From Pseudomonadota bacterium (lineage in GTDB: Bacteria; Pseudomonadota; Gammaproteobacteria; Burkholderiales; Burkholderiaceae): a stretch of 64,000 bases of DNA. A program made the position numbers and the translations under genes. A model generated the notes under the pieces. That model saw only the letters and a program-made list of their open reading frames with translations. It ran no database searches and was not told the origin of the DNA. Of this stretch, positions 25,074 through 34,994 are shown piece by piece (the first letter of the stretch is position 1; every line of letters starts with the position of its first letter). The stretch covers positions 1 through 64,000 of the forward strand of contig CAUJJP010000097.1 in NCBI GenBank assembly GCA_963205525.1, written 5' to 3'.

Positions 25074-27212
25074 ATGGGCGACATGAGCAAGGAAGGCGGC
25101 AACCTCGCCGCGGGCATCGATCTGAGCCAGTTCTTCCAGGTCTTCTTCGAGGAGGCCGGCGAGAACCTGGACAACATGGAGCAGATGCTGCTGGCGCTGG
25201 ACGTGGCCAACGCGGACGACGAGGAGATGAACGCCATCTTCCGCTGCGCGCACTCGGTCAAGGGCGGCGCCGCGACCTTCGGCTTCGGCGACGTGGCCGA
25301 GCTGACGCACCAGATGGAGACGCTGCTGGACAAGCTGCGCCGCCACGAGCTGGACCCCACCGCCGAGATGGTGGACGCCCTGCTCGCGGCCGGCGACGCG
25401 CTGCGCGCGCAGCTCGCGCGCCACCAGGCCGGCGGCGCCGGCAGCGCGCCCGACACCAGCGCCCTGCTGGCCACCATCCGCGCCCTGGTCAACGGCCAGG
25501 CGGCGCCGGCTGCGCCGGCTGCCGCAGCCGCTCCGGTGGCCGCCGCGACACAAGTCGCGACACCCGCCGCGACACCCGAATCCGCTCCCGCAGCCGGTGA
25601 CGCCGCCACCGGCCGGCGCGAGCTGGAGCTGACGGTCGGCCCGCTGGAAGACCCGGCGCTGGCCGACAACCTGGTCGAGCTGTTCAGCGAGATCACCGAC
25701 CTCGGCACCATAGAGCCGCTGGACGCCGGCCGCGCCGCCGACGGCGTGCGCCGCTTCAAGGTCTGCACCGCCAGCAGCGACAACGACCTGCTGGACCTGT
25801 TCACCTTCCACGTCGCGCGCGAGCAGGTGCGGCTGGCGCCGCTGGGCCCGGGCTACGGCTTCCACGAGGGCGCGCCCGGCGCGCCGCAGACCAGCGCCGA
25901 GCCCGCGGGCGACCCCGGCTACGGCTTCTTCGACAACGCCCCCGGCGCGCCGCAGCCCGCCGCCGCGCCCAAGCCCAGCAGCGTCGCCCCGGCCGCGGCC
26001 CGCCCGGCGGCGCGCGCCGACGCCGCCAAGCCGGCCGCCGCCGCCGCCGATTCCGCCACCCTGCGCGTCTCGGTGGAGAAGGTCGACCAGCTCATCAATC
26101 TGGTCGGCGAGCTCGTCATCACCCAGGCCATGCTGGCGCAGAACAGCAAGGAGGTGGACAACGCGCTGCACCAGCAGTTCTCCGCCGGCCTCGCCGATCT
26201 GGAACGCAACACGCGCGACCTGCAGGAAGCGGTGATGTCGATCCGAATGATCCCGATGTCCATGGTCTTCAACCGCTTCCCGCGCATGCTGCGCGATCTG
26301 GCGGGCAAGCTCGGCAAGAAGGTCGAGCTGGTGACCCAGGGCGAGGCGACCGAGCTCGACAAGGGCATGGTCGAGAAGATCACCGACCCCCTGACCCACC
26401 TGGTGCGCAACAGCTGCGACCACGGCATCGAGCTGCCCGAGGAACGCATCGCCAAGGGCAAGCCGGCGCACGGCACCGTGACCCTGGTGGCCAGCCACCA
26501 GGGCGGCAGCATCGTCATCGAGGTGCGCGACGACGGCAAGGGCCTGAACCGCGCCAAGCTGATCGCCAAGGCACGCGAGCGCGGCATCGAAGCCCCGGAC
26601 AGCATGAGCGACGCCGAGGCCTACGGCCTCATCTTCGCCCCCGGCTTCAGCACCGCCGAGCAGGTGACCGACGTCTCCGGCCGCGGCGTCGGCATGGACG
26701 TGGTGAAGAAGAACATCACCTCGCTGGGCGGCACGGTGGAGATCGACTCCGCCGAGGGCTACGGCATGACGGTGCGGGTGCGCCTGCCGCTCACGCTGGC
26801 GATCATGGACGGCATGAGCGTGGGCGTCGGCGACGAGGTCTACATCCTGCCGCTGGGATCGGTGGTGGAGAGCTTCCAGGTCCAGGCCGACACCATCCGC
26901 TCGATCGGCGGCCGCGGCCGCGTCGTGCAGGTGCGCGACGAGTACATGCCGGTGATCGACCTGGAGAAGGTGTTCGACGTGCCGCGCTTCGACTTCGAGC
27001 ACGTGAGCAACATCATGGTCGTCGCCGAGAGCGAAGGCGGCCGGGTGGCGTTGCTGGTGGACGAGCTGCTCGGCCAGCAGCAGGTGGTGGTGAAGAACCT
27101 GGAGTCCAACTACCGCAAGGTGGACGACGTCTCGGGGGCAACGATCATGGGCGACGGCCGCGTCGCGCTGATCCTGGACATCGGATCGCTGGTGCGCCGC
27201 TCGCGCGGCTGA
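25074..27212 (+). CDS. cheA: Chemotaxis histidine kinase CheA
   Basis: A 712-residue kinase: HPt domain with H60 (FRCAHSVKGGAATFGF), an Ala/Pro linker, a small central domain ending in GPGYGFHEGAPGAP and a repeated GDPGYGFFDNAPGAP, and a second Ala/Pro linker. It continues with the P3 dimerisation helices, an ATPase domain with NSCDHGIELPEER (N box), VRDDGKGLN and SGRGVGMDVVKKNI (G boxes), and a CheW-like P5 domain. It phosphorylates the neighbouring CheY. A start at 25083 is possible. The duplicated PGYGF motif is a curiosity of this linker. No cheR or cheB lies in the window. Confidence 0.95.
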   Translation: MGDMSKEGGNLAAGIDLSQFFQVFFEEAGENLDNMEQMLLALDVANADDEEMNAIFRCAHSVKGGAATFGFGDVAELTHQMETLLDKLRRHELDPTAEMVDALLAAGDALRAQLARHQAGGAGSAPDTSALLATIRALVNGQAAPAAPAAAAAPVAAATQVATPAATPESAPAAGDAATGRRELELTVGPLEDPALADNLVELFSEITDLGTIEPLDAGRAADGVRRFKVCTASSDNDLLDLFTFHVAREQVRLAPLGPGYGFHEGAPGAPQTSAEPAGDPGYGFFDNAPGAPQPAAAPKPSSVAPAAARPAARADAAKPAAAAADSATLRVSVEKVDQLINLVGELVITQAMLAQNSKEVDNALHQQFSAGLADLERNTRDLQEAVMSIRMIPMSMVFNRFPRMLRDLAGKLGKKVELVTQGEATELDKGMVEKITDPLTHLVRNSCDHGIELPEERIAKGKPAHGTVTLVASHQGGSIVIEVRDDGKGLNRAKLIAKARERGIEAPDSMSDAEAYGLIFAPGFSTAEQVTDVSGRGVGMDVVKKNITSLGGTVEIDSAEGYGMTVRVRLPLTLAIMDGMSVGVGDEVYILPLGSVVESFQVQADTIRSIGGRGRVVQVRDEYMPVIDLEKVFDVPRFDFEHVSNIMVVAESEGGRVALLVDELLGQQQVVVKNLESNYRKVDDVSGATIMGDGRVALILDIGSLVRRSRG

Positions 27213-27254
27213 GCGGTGGCGAACACGCGGCAAACTTTCACTGGAGTACCTGAC

Positions 27255-29102
27255 ATGAAACTCAACGACATCCGCATCGGCAAGCGGCTGGGCATCTCGT
27301 TCGGCATCGTGCTCGCGCTGGTGGTCACGATGGCGACCCTGGGCGTGGTGGAGATGCGCCGCATCGCCCAGGCCGACGACCTGCTCGATTCGCTCGGCCA
27401 GCGCAGCCGGTTGATGGAGCAGTGGTCCGGCATGACCGCCACCAACCTCGCGCGCGCCCTGGGCATCGCGCACTCCAACTACCAGGCCAACGTGGTGGAG
27501 GCCTTCGTGCCCGTCATGAAGGACACCTCGGCCGAGATCGGCGAGGTGCAGAAGCGCCTCGAGGCGGCGATCGACAACGACGAGGAGCGCGCCCTGTTCG
27601 CCGCCATCGGCGAGGCGCGCAAGGTCTACACCGAGGCGCGCGCCGAAGCCGGCAAGATGTTCGCCGCCGGCGACGCCGACGGCGGCCGCAACCGCGTCAC
27701 CCAGGCCATGATCCCGGCCGCCGACAACTACATGGCGGCCATGGATTCCATGCTCGGCCACTACGGCCAGCGCGCCAAGGCCGCAGGCGAGGAGTTCGAC
27801 GCCCAGCTCGCCACCGGGATGCAGCTCACGTTGGGCTTCGCGCTCGCCGCCGTGCTGTGCGGGATCGCGCTCGCAGTCTCGATCACGCGCTCCATCAGCC
27901 GGCCGCTGGCACAGGCGGCACGCGCCGCCGAGGCGGTGGCCGCGGGCGACCTGACGCAGCGCTTCGATGCCAGCCGCACGGACGAGATCGGCCAGCTGCT
28001 GCAGACCCTGCAGCGCATGCAGGACGGGCTGCGCGACACCGTGCGCCGCATCCGCCAGGGCACGGACAGCATAGGCACCGCCTCGGGCGAGGTTGCCGCC
28101 GGCAGCCAGGACCTGTCGGTGCGCACCGAGCAGACCGCCAGCAGCCTGCAGCAGACCGCCAGCACCATGGAGCAGATCACCGCCACCGTGCGCCAGTCCA
28201 GCGACAGCGCGGCGCAGGCGGCGCAGCTCGCCTCCTCCGCCTCCGGCGTGGCGCAGCGCGGCGGCGCGGTGGTGAGCCAGGTCGTGCAGACCATGGAGGA
28301 GATCAGCGCCAGCTCGCGCAAGATCGCCGACATCATCGGCACCATCGACGGCATCGCCTTCCAGACCAACATCCTGGCGCTGAACGCGGCGGTGGAAGCG
28401 GCGCGTGCCGGCGAGCAGGGACGCGGCTTCGCGGTCGTGGCCGGCGAGGTGCGCCAGCTCGCCCAGCGCAGCGCCGAGGCGGCGCGCGAGATCAAGACCC
28501 TGATCGGCTCCAGCGTGGAGCGGGTGGAAGCCGGCAGCCGGCTGGTCGGCGACGCCGGACAGACCATGCAGGAGATCGTCTCCAGCGTGCAGCGCGTGAC
28601 CGACATCATCGGCGAGGTGGCGGCCGCCGCCGGCGAGCAGCGCAGCGGCGTCTCGCTGGTGAACCAGGCGGTGACGGACCTGGACCGCATGACGCAGCAG
28701 AACGCGGCCCTGGTGGAGGAATCCGCCGCCGCCGCCGAGAGCCTGAAGGAGCAGGCGCGCGCGCTCGCCACCGCGGTCAGCGTGTTCCGGGTCGACGAGG
28801 GCGAGCCGGCCTTGGCCGAGCGCGCGCCGGAGCCGGCCCCCGCCGTGGTGGCCACGGCGGCCAAGCCGGCTTCAGCGGCGCCCAAGGCGGCGGCAGCGGC
28901 ACCCACCAAGGCAGCAGCCACGGCAGCGGCCAAACCGGTGGCCAAGGCGGCCACGCCCGCGCGCGCCGCCATGAAGCCGGCCGCGGCCGACAAGCCGGCA
29001 TCGTCGGCGCCGTCGGCAGCGGCAGCCCCGACCGCACCGGCAGCCCCGGTCGCCGCACCCGCGGTGGCGGCCGGCGCCGACGACGACTGGGAAACCTTCT
29101 GA
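27255..29102 (+). CDS. Methyl-accepting chemotaxis protein with CheR-docking tail
   Basis: A 615-residue chemoreceptor: membrane segments about 12-32 and 190-212, a four-helix sensor between them, HAMP, and signalling domain with the tip [21 protein letters not shown] long Ala/Pro/Lys-rich linker (about 110 residues) ends in DDWETF. The terminal xWETF resembles the NWETF pentapeptide that tethers CheR and CheB, so it can probably be methylated efficiently. The ATG at 27255 has GGAG 8 bases upstream; a GTG at 27216 is less likely. It lies between cheA and cheW in the operon. Confidence 0.93.
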   Translation: MKLNDIRIGKRLGISFGIVLALVVTMATLGVVEMRRIAQADDLLDSLGQRSRLMEQWSGMTATNLARALGIAHSNYQANVVEAFVPVMKDTSAEIGEVQKRLEAAIDNDEERALFAAIGEARKVYTEARAEAGKMFAAGDADGGRNRVTQAMIPAADNYMAAMDSMLGHYGQRAKAAGEEFDAQLATGMQLTLGFALAAVLCGIALAVSITRSISRPLAQAARAAEAVAAGDLTQRFDASRTDEIGQLLQTLQRMQDGLRDTVRRIRQGTDSIGTASGEVAAGSQDLSVRTEQTASSLQQTASTMEQITATVRQSSDSAAQAAQLASSASGVAQRGGAVVSQVVQTMEEISASSRKIADIIGTIDGIAFQTNILALNAAVEAARAGEQGRGFAVVAGEVRQLAQRSAEAAREIKTLIGSSVERVEAGSRLVGDAGQTMQEIVSSVQRVTDIIGEVAAAAGEQRSGVSLVNQAVTDLDRMTQQNAALVEESAAAAESLKEQARALATAVSVFRVDEGEPALAERAPEPAPAVVATAAKPASAAPKAAAAAPTKAAATAAAKPVAKAATPARAAMKPAAADKPASSAPSAAAAPTAPAAPVAAPAVAAGADDDWETF

Positions 29103-29178
29103 TCTGCCGCGCCGCGCGCACGGGCCTCAAGTTCGCGCCGCGGCGGCCGACAACCCCGACACCGGAACAGGAGTTCAC

Positions 29179-29751
29179 ATGGACATGATCACCGACGCCA
29201 CCCAGGTGGCCCAGCACGAAGCCGCCCGCCAGTCGCTGGCCGGCAACCACCCGGCGACCGCCGGCACCCGCCACGCCGCGCGCAGCGGCGAGTACCTCAC
29301 CTTCCGCCTCGGCGGCGAGGAGTACGGGATCGACATCCTGCGCGTGCAGGAGATCCGTTCCTACGAGCCGCCGACCCGGATCGCGAACGCGCCCCACTTC
29401 ATCAAGGGCGTGGTCAACCTGCGCGGCGTCATCGTCCCCATCGTCGACCTGCGCCTGAAGCTCGGATGCGACAGCGCCGAGTACAACGGCTTCACCGTCG
29501 TCATCGTGCTCAACGTGCGCGGCCGGGTGGTCGGCGCGGTGGTCGACTCGGTGTCCGACGTGCTCGAACTCGGCACCGACCACATCAAGCCGGCGCCCGA
29601 GCTCTCCAGCGGCATCGACTCCGGCTACATCACCGGCATCGGCAGCATCCGCCAGGGCCAGGGCGACGACGCCAGCGAGCGCATGCTGATCCTGATGGAC
29701 ATCGAAGGCCTGATGTCGGCCGCCGACATGGGGCTGATCGACACCCACTGA
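29179..29751 (+). CDS. cheW: Chemotaxis coupling protein CheW
   Basis: A 190-residue protein made of a 35-residue N-terminal extension and one CheW domain: YLTFRLGGEEYGIDILRVQEI, NAPHFIKGVVNLRGVIVPIVDLR, VVDSVSDVLEL. It couples receptors to CheA. AGGAG lies just upstream of the ATG. It is the last gene of the operon before a strong terminator. Confidence 0.94.
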   Translation: MDMITDATQVAQHEAARQSLAGNHPATAGTRHAARSGEYLTFRLGGEEYGIDILRVQEIRSYEPPTRIANAPHFIKGVVNLRGVIVPIVDLRLKLGCDSAEYNGFTVVIVLNVRGRVVGAVVDSVSDVLELGTDHIKPAPELSSGIDSGYITGIGSIRQGQGDDASERMLILMDIEGLMSAADMGLIDTH

Positions 29752-29787
29752 ACGGCCGCAGTGCGGCGCCGCCGCACCCGAGCTGGA

Positions 29788-29809
29788 AGCCGCCTGCGGG
29801 CGGCTTTTT
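29788..29809 (+). terminator. Intrinsic terminator of the chemotaxis operon
   Basis: AGCCGCC-TGCG-GGCGGCT followed by a run of five T, 36 bases after the cheW stop. A textbook rho-independent terminator. Confidence 0.9.
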
Positions 29810-29888
29810 CGTGCCCGGGGCCTGCGCGGCTGCGGCTGTGGCTGCGCGGACACCGGACCGCAGCAGATCGCCATAGGGGTGTCAACCC

Positions 29889-29915
29889 TAATTCATTCAT
29901 CAACAGATCCGATGA
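29889..29915 (+). promoter_or_regulatory. Possible sigma-28-like promoter for the following chemoreceptor
   Basis: TAATTCAT (29889-29896), an 11-base spacer, and TCCGATGA (29908-29915) match the FliA pattern in spacing and in 10 of 16 consensus positions. The region is the most AT-rich in the neighbourhood and lies 65 bases upstream of the start. Confidence 0.4.
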
Positions 29916-29979
29916 AGCCATCACCGTAACAACTGTTTACAGCGCACGGACCCGCGGTGAACCCGCACCGGCGCATCCG

Positions 29980-31626
29980 ATGGACATGACACGCCCGCCC
30001 CTGAAGATTCGCACCCGGCTCACGATCGCCTTCGCCCTCGTCGTCGTCCTCGCCTTGCTGTCGTCCGTGCTCGCCCTGCGCGCCCTCGCCAGCGTGAAGG
30101 CCGAGCTCGACGACGTGGTGCTGGACAACAGCGTCAAGCTGCGCCTGAGCAACGAGCTGGCGGACGCCACCCACATCGTCGACCGCGTCATGCACGGCCT
30201 GCTGCTGCCGGGCGCCCTGGACCGCCAGACGGCCGACCTGCAGACCCTGAAACAGGCGCGCGAACAGTACAGCCGCGCCTGGGAAGCGCTGCAGAAGCTG
30301 CCCGCCAGCGCCCAGGGCCAGCAGACCCGGGAGGCGATCGCCGCGGCTCACCTGCGCCGCTACGGGCTCAATGAGCAGGTGCTGGAGCTGATGCGCGCGG
30401 CACGCGGCGAGGACGCCGCCAACCTGCTCGCCCAGCAGGCCAACCCGGCGTCGCGCGCGCTGCAAAAGGCAATCGCCGCCAACGTCGAGTTCCAGCAGGA
30501 CAACAGCCGCCGCCAGTACGAGGCCGCGCAGTCCATGTACGCCCGCACCCAGGCCGGCGTGATCGGCATCGGCACGCTCACCCTGGTGCTGGCGCTGGCC
30601 GCCGGCTGGCTGGTGACGCGTTCCATCACGCGCGAGCTCGGCGGCGAGCCGGCGGACGCCGTGCGCCTGGCCGCCGCCGTCGCCGCCGGCGACCTGACCC
30701 AGCCGCTGCGCCTGAAGCAGGGCGACGAGCGCAGCCTGCTCGCCCAGCTCGCACGCATGCAGCACGAGCTGGCGGCCATCGTCGGCCAGGTGCGCAGCGG
30801 CAGCGACAGCATCGCCACCGCCAGCAGCCAGATCGCGCAGGGCAACCAGGACCTGTCCAGCCGCACCGAGGAGCAGGCCTCCTCGCTGCAGCAGACCGCG
30901 GCGTCGATGGAGCAGCTCGGCAGCACGGTGCAGCTCAACGCCGACCACGCGCGCCAGGCCAGCAGCCTGGCCAGCGGCGCGAGCGAGATCGCCGGCCGCG
31001 GCGGCGAGGTGGTGACGCAGGTGGTGCAGACCATGCACGGCATCCACGACAGCGCGCGGCGCATCGGCGACATCATCGGCACCATCGACGGCATCGCCTT
31101 CCAGACCAACATCCTGGCGCTGAACGCGGCGGTGGAAGCCGCGCGCGCCGGCGAGCAGGGCCGCGGCTTCGCGGTGGTGGCCGGCGAGGTGCGCCAGCTC
31201 GCCCAGCGCAGCGCCGAGGCGGCGCGCGAGATCAAGACCCTGATCACCGACAGCATGGAGCGCGTGGACGCGGGCTCGGCGCTCGCCGACCGCGCCGGCA
31301 GCACCATGGCCGAGGTCGTGGGAGCTATCCGGCGCCTGAGCGAGCTGATGGGCGAGATCAGCGCCGCCAGCAGCGAGCAGAGCCAGGGCGTGGGCCAGAT
31401 CGGCGAGGCGGTCGGCCAGATGGACCAGATCACGCAGCAGAACGCGGCCCTGGTGGAGGAATCCGCCGCCGCCGCCGAGAGCCTGCGCCAGCAGGCCCAG
31501 GCCCTGGTGCAGTCGGTGGCGGTGTTCCGGCTGCGATCGGGTGAACGCGCAGCGGCGGCGCCGGACCCGGCACCCGCCATCGCCCGCGCGGCGCTGCCGG
31601 CGGGCGGCGCCTGGGCGACCTTCTGA
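29980..31626 (+). CDS. Methyl-accepting chemotaxis protein
   Basis: A 548-residue chemoreceptor: membrane segment about 14-34, helical periplasmic sensor, second segment about 190-211, HAMP ([19 protein letters not shown]), signalling domain with tip [20 protein letters not shown], and C-terminus GGAWATF, a weak CheR-docking-like tail. It has its own promoter region after the cheW terminator. Long stretches of its signalling domain are almost identical in DNA to the receptor gene at 27255. Its stop codon is immediately followed by the repeat element. Confidence 0.92.
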   Translation: MDMTRPPLKIRTRLTIAFALVVVLALLSSVLALRALASVKAELDDVVLDNSVKLRLSNELADATHIVDRVMHGLLLPGALDRQTADLQTLKQAREQYSRAWEALQKLPASAQGQQTREAIAAAHLRRYGLNEQVLELMRAARGEDAANLLAQQANPASRALQKAIAANVEFQQDNSRRQYEAAQSMYARTQAGVIGIGTLTLVLALAAGWLVTRSITRELGGEPADAVRLAAAVAAGDLTQPLRLKQGDERSLLAQLARMQHELAAIVGQVRSGSDSIATASSQIAQGNQDLSSRTEEQASSLQQTAASMEQLGSTVQLNADHARQASSLASGASEIAGRGGEVVTQVVQTMHGIHDSARRIGDIIGTIDGIAFQTNILALNAAVEAARAGEQGRGFAVVAGEVRQLAQRSAEAAREIKTLITDSMERVDAGSALADRAGSTMAEVVGAIRRLSELMGEISAASSEQSQGVGQIGEAVGQMDQITQQNAALVEESAAAAESLRQQAQALVQSVAVFRLRSGERAAAAPDPAPAIARAALPAGGAWATF

Positions 31627-31863
31627 GCGCCCCCAGGGCCGGGCTGCGCCCAGCCCGCCCCCCGAGGGGGTCAAGAAGACTTGGGGCGGCCCGGCGTCTT
31701 CTTGTGAGCACCCCCAGGGCCGGGCTGCGCCCAGCCCGCCATCGGGCTTGCAGGCCCGATGGCCCTCGCCAGGCGAATCACCGTCCGCAGTGGACGGTGA
31801 TTCGTCCGGGCTCGGCCCCCCGAGGGGGTCAAGAAGACTTGGGGCGGCCCGGCGTCTTCTTGT
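31624..31863 (-). repeat. Dispersed stem-loop repeats, copies d1 (short) and d2 (long)
   Basis: Two copies in tandem. Copy d1 begins at the chemoreceptor stop TGA (31624-31626) with GCGCCCCCAGGG and ends with a stem-loop at 31672-31704. Copy d2 adds the CATCGGGC palindrome, a 12-bp hairpin at 31775-31803 and a second stem-loop at 31830-31862. Both stem-loops have arms CAAGAAGAC/GTCTTCTTG and loop TTGGGGCGGCCCGGC (the reverse complement of the plus-orientation loop). They lie between convergent genes. Confidence 0.92.
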
Positions 31864-31880
31864 GAAGCCGCCGTCCGCGA

Positions 31881-32246
31881 TCAGGCCGGGGGCGTCGGCA
31901 GCAGTTCCAGCACCGTCTGCTCGGGCCGGCACAGGCGTGCGCCGCGCGGCGTGACGACGATCGGCCGGTTCAGCAGGATAGGGTGCTGGGCGATCGCGTC
32001 CAGCAGTCGTTCGTCGCTCAAGCAGGGGTCGCCCAGGCCCAGCTCGGCATAGGGCGTGCCCTTCTCGCGCAGCAGGCTGCGCAGCGGCTGGCCGCTGAGC
32101 TCGACGATGCGCCGGATCTCCTCGCGCGTCGGCGGGTCCTGCAGGTAGAGCACCACGGTGGGCTCGATGCCGGCCTCGCGCAGCAGCGCCAGCACCTTGC
32201 GCGAGGTGCCGCAGGCCGGGTTGTGGTAGATCGTGACTTCGCTCAT
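31881..32246 (-). CDS. ArsC/Spx-family protein, probable glutaredoxin-type arsenate reductase
   Basis: A 121-residue thioredoxin-fold protein: HNPACGTSRKVL with the redox Cys at residue 12, and LLNRPIVVTPRGARLCRP with the conserved Arg of the ArsC site. ArsC enzymes reduce arsenate to arsenite with glutaredoxin. No arsB, acr3 or arsR lies nearby, so a general YfgD-like role is possible. The start is at MSEVTIY (GAGAAG upstream); a longer start at 32261 is less likely. Confidence 0.8.
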   Translation of the reverse strand: MSEVTIYHNPACGTSRKVLALLREAGIEPTVVLYLQDPPTREEIRRIVELSGQPLRSLLREKGTPYAELGLGDPCLSDERLLDAIAQHPILLNRPIVVTPRGARLCRPEQTVLELLPTPPA

Positions 32247-32268
32247 CGCTTCTCTTTCCATGCAGACA

Positions 32269-34908
32269 TCAATCGGCGGCGCGTCTGAGGGTCTGCACCA
32301 CCGGCCGGTTCAGCACTTCGCGCAGGCCCCACCAGCCGGCGCCCAGCGCCAGCAGCGCGCCGGTCAGGGCACCCGCGGCCGGCACCCAGGGCTGCGGGTT
32401 CCAGGCGAACTGGAACACCCAGCGCGCCAGCGCCCAGCCCACCGCCATCGCCGCCAGTGACGCCAGCACGCCCGCCAGCGCGCCCACGCCCAGCAGCTCG
32501 GCGCGCTGCACCTGCGCCAGCAGCCGGCTGCCGGCACCCAGCGCGCGCATCACCGCGTACTCGCGGGCGCGCGCCTCGCGGGTGGCGCTGACGGCGGCGA
32601 ACAGCACCACCAGCCCGGCCAGCAGGGTGAAGCCGAACAGGAACTCGACCGCCCGCACCACCTGGTCCAGCACCTGCTGCAGCTGGGCGATGGAGGCCGA
32701 GATGTCGACGCTGGTGATGTTGGGGAAGGCGCGCACCAGCCGGTTGTCGAAGCCGCGCTCGTCCGGGGCGCGGAAGGCGCTGATGTAGGACAGCGGCAGC
32801 TCGGGCATCTGCGCGCGCGGGAAGATGACGAAGAAGTTGACCCGCATCGAGCCCCAGTTCACCGCCCGCAGGCTGGTGATCTTCGCCGTCACCGCGATGC
32901 CGGCGACGTCGAAGCCCAGGGTGTCGCCGAGCGCCAGCCCGAGGTCTTTCGCCAGCCCCTGCTCGACGCTGATCGCGCCCGCCTCGTCGTCGCTCCAGCG
33001 GCCGGCGACGATGCGGTTGTGCGCCGGCAGCCTGGCGTCGTGGCTGAGGTTGAACTCACGCTCGACCATGTGCCGGGCGCGCTCGTCGGCAAAGCGCTCG
33101 GCGTTCACCGCCTGGCCGTTGATGGTGGTCAGGCGGCCGCGGATCATGGGATACCAGTCGTAGCGCTGCACCCCGGCGTCCTTCAGCGCCGCCTGGAAGG
33201 CCTGCGCCTGGTCGGGCTGGACGTTGATGACGAAGCGGTCCGGCGCGTCCGGTGGCGTGGCCTGGCGCCAGCTCGCGATGAGGTCGGTGCGCAGCAGCAC
33301 CAGCAGCACCAGGGCGAGCAGGCCCACCGCGAGCGCCGTCACCTGCAGCACCGCGAACGCCGGCCGCGCCGCGAGCTGGCGCGTGGCCAGTACCAGCCAG
33401 CGCGGCGGCGTCCCGCTGCCCGCCACCGCCCGCCGCAGCAGCCGCACCGCCAGCCACGACAGGAGGGCGAACAGCGCCACCGCCAGCGCCACGCCGCCGA
33501 TCGCCACCGCACCCAGCAGCGGGTCGCCGGCCACCGCCAGCAGCAGGGCGACGAAGCCGGCGCCCCCGGCGCCGAGCACCGCCAGCGAAGCCGCCTTGGG
33601 CTGGCCCAGGTCGCGCCGTATCACGCGCAGCGGCGGCACGCGCGCGAGCTGCAGCACCGGCGGCAGGCCGAAGGCCAGCAGCAGGGTGAGCCCGACACCG
33701 AGGCCGAACAGCGCCGGCGCCGCGCCCGCGGGCGGCAGCGAGGCGTCCACCAGCCCGGCGAGCAGCCAGACGAAGACGTGGTGGACGGCGAACCCCAGCG
33801 CCACACCGGCGGCGCTGCCCAGCACGCCGACGGCGCCGAACTCCAGCGCATAGGCGGCGGCGATGCGGCGCTGGCTCAGCCCCAGCACGCGCAGCATGGC
33901 GCAGTCGTCCAGGTGGCGGCTGGCGAAGTCGCGCGCCGCGATCCCGACCGCCACCGCCGCCAGCAGCGCCGCCAGCAGCGCCACCAGGTTGAGGAACTTG
34001 TGGCCGCGCTCCAGCGCCTGGCCCATCTCCGGGCGCCCGGCCTGCAGCGACTCCAGCCGCACGCCGCGCAGCTGGTCGGCGTCGATGCGCTGCGCCGCCC
34101 AGCGCGCGACGGCGTCCACCGGCGCTTCGTCGGCCCCGCGCGCCGCCACCGCGAAGCGGTACTGCACGCGGCTGGAGGGCTGCACGAGCGCGGTCGCCGC
34201 GAGGTCGGACTCGGCGAGCATGACGCGCGGCGAGAAGGCCAGGAAGCCGGCGCCGCGGTCCGGCTCGAGGACGATGAGGGCGGCGATCCGCAGCTCGGTG
34301 TCGCCCAGCAGCAGGGGGTCGCCGACGCGCAGCTGCAAGGCGTCGAGCACCCCGGGGTCGACCCAGACCGTGCCCGGCGCAGGCGCTTGGGCCACCGTCC
34401 GCAGCACCGCATCGGGCCCGTCCTTGATCTGCAGCCGGCCGCGCAGCGGGTAGGCGCTGCCGACCGCCTTCACCGACACCAGCCGGCTCGCGCCACCTTG
34501 CTCGTCGCGCGCGCGCGCCATGCTCGGGAACTGCACGCTGGCGCTGCTGGCCAGGCCGAGGGCGGCGGCACGTTCGGCGAAGGCCGGGGGCAGCGGCTGG
34601 TCGCTGCTGAGCACGGCATCGCCGCCGATGAGCTGGCGCGCGTCGCGCGTCAGGCCGGCGTTCATGCGGTCAGCGAAGAAGCCCACCGCGGTCAGCGCCG
34701 CCACCGCCAGCAGCACCGCCAGCGCGAGCAGCCTCAACTCCCCGGCGCGCAGGTCGCGCAGGGTCTGGCGCGCCGCCAGGGTGGCGACCGAGGGCGGCCG
34801 CGGCGCACCCGCGTGGCGCCCGGCGGCGGTCGCGGATGCGGGGCCGGCGGGAACGGCAGAGGCGGCCGGTGCGGCCGCGGCGGCATCGGCGGGAAGATCG
34901 GACTCCAT
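32269..34908 (-). CDS. ABC transporter permease, FtsX/YbbP type
   Basis: An 879-residue membrane protein: N-terminal Ala/Pro-rich cytoplasmic tail, first membrane segment near residue 65 (LRLLALAVLLAVAALTAVGFFAD), a large periplasmic domain with LIGGDAVLSSDQPLPP, then paired FtsX-like four-segment blocks (about 290-480 and 745-870). This matches YbbP-like permeases, which act with a YbbA-type ATPase in lipoprotein or envelope processes. No ATPase gene lies next to it here, which is unusual; it must be elsewhere. It is divergent from the dioxygenase gene. Confidence 0.82.
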   Translation of the reverse strand: MESDLPADAAAAAPAASAVPAGPASATAAGRHAGAPRPPSVATLAARQTLRDLRAGELRLLALAVLLAVAALTAVGFFADRMNAGLTRDARQLIGGDAVLSSDQPLPPAFAERAAALGLASSASVQFPSMARARDEQGGASRLVSVKAVGSAYPLRGRLQIKDGPDAVLRTVAQAPAPGTVWVDPGVLDALQLRVGDPLLLGDTELRIAALIVLEPDRGAGFLAFSPRVMLAESDLAATALVQPSSRVQYRFAVAARGADEAPVDAVARWAAQRIDADQLRGVRLESLQAGRPEMGQALERGHKFLNLVALLAALLAAVAVGIAARDFASRHLDDCAMLRVLGLSQRRIAAAYALEFGAVGVLGSAAGVALGFAVHHVFVWLLAGLVDASLPPAGAAPALFGLGVGLTLLLAFGLPPVLQLARVPPLRVIRRDLGQPKAASLAVLGAGGAGFVALLLAVAGDPLLGAVAIGGVALAVALFALLSWLAVRLLRRAVAGSGTPPRWLVLATRQLAARPAFAVLQVTALAVGLLALVLLVLLRTDLIASWRQATPPDAPDRFVINVQPDQAQAFQAALKDAGVQRYDWYPMIRGRLTTINGQAVNAERFADERARHMVEREFNLSHDARLPAHNRIVAGRWSDDEAGAISVEQGLAKDLGLALGDTLGFDVAGIAVTAKITSLRAVNWGSMRVNFFVIFPRAQMPELPLSYISAFRAPDERGFDNRLVRAFPNITSVDISASIAQLQQVLDQVVRAVEFLFGFTLLAGLVVLFAAVSATREARAREYAVMRALGAGSRLLAQVQRAELLGVGALAGVLASLAAMAVGWALARWVFQFAWNPQPWVPAAGALTGALLALGAGWWGLREVLNRPVVQTLRRAAD

Positions 34909-34994
34909 GCGTGCACGGTAGCAAATCCCTCGCAACGCCGCGTTCGACAGGGCTGAACGCCCGCGCCCGGCGGGCGCCGGAGAATGCCCGCACG

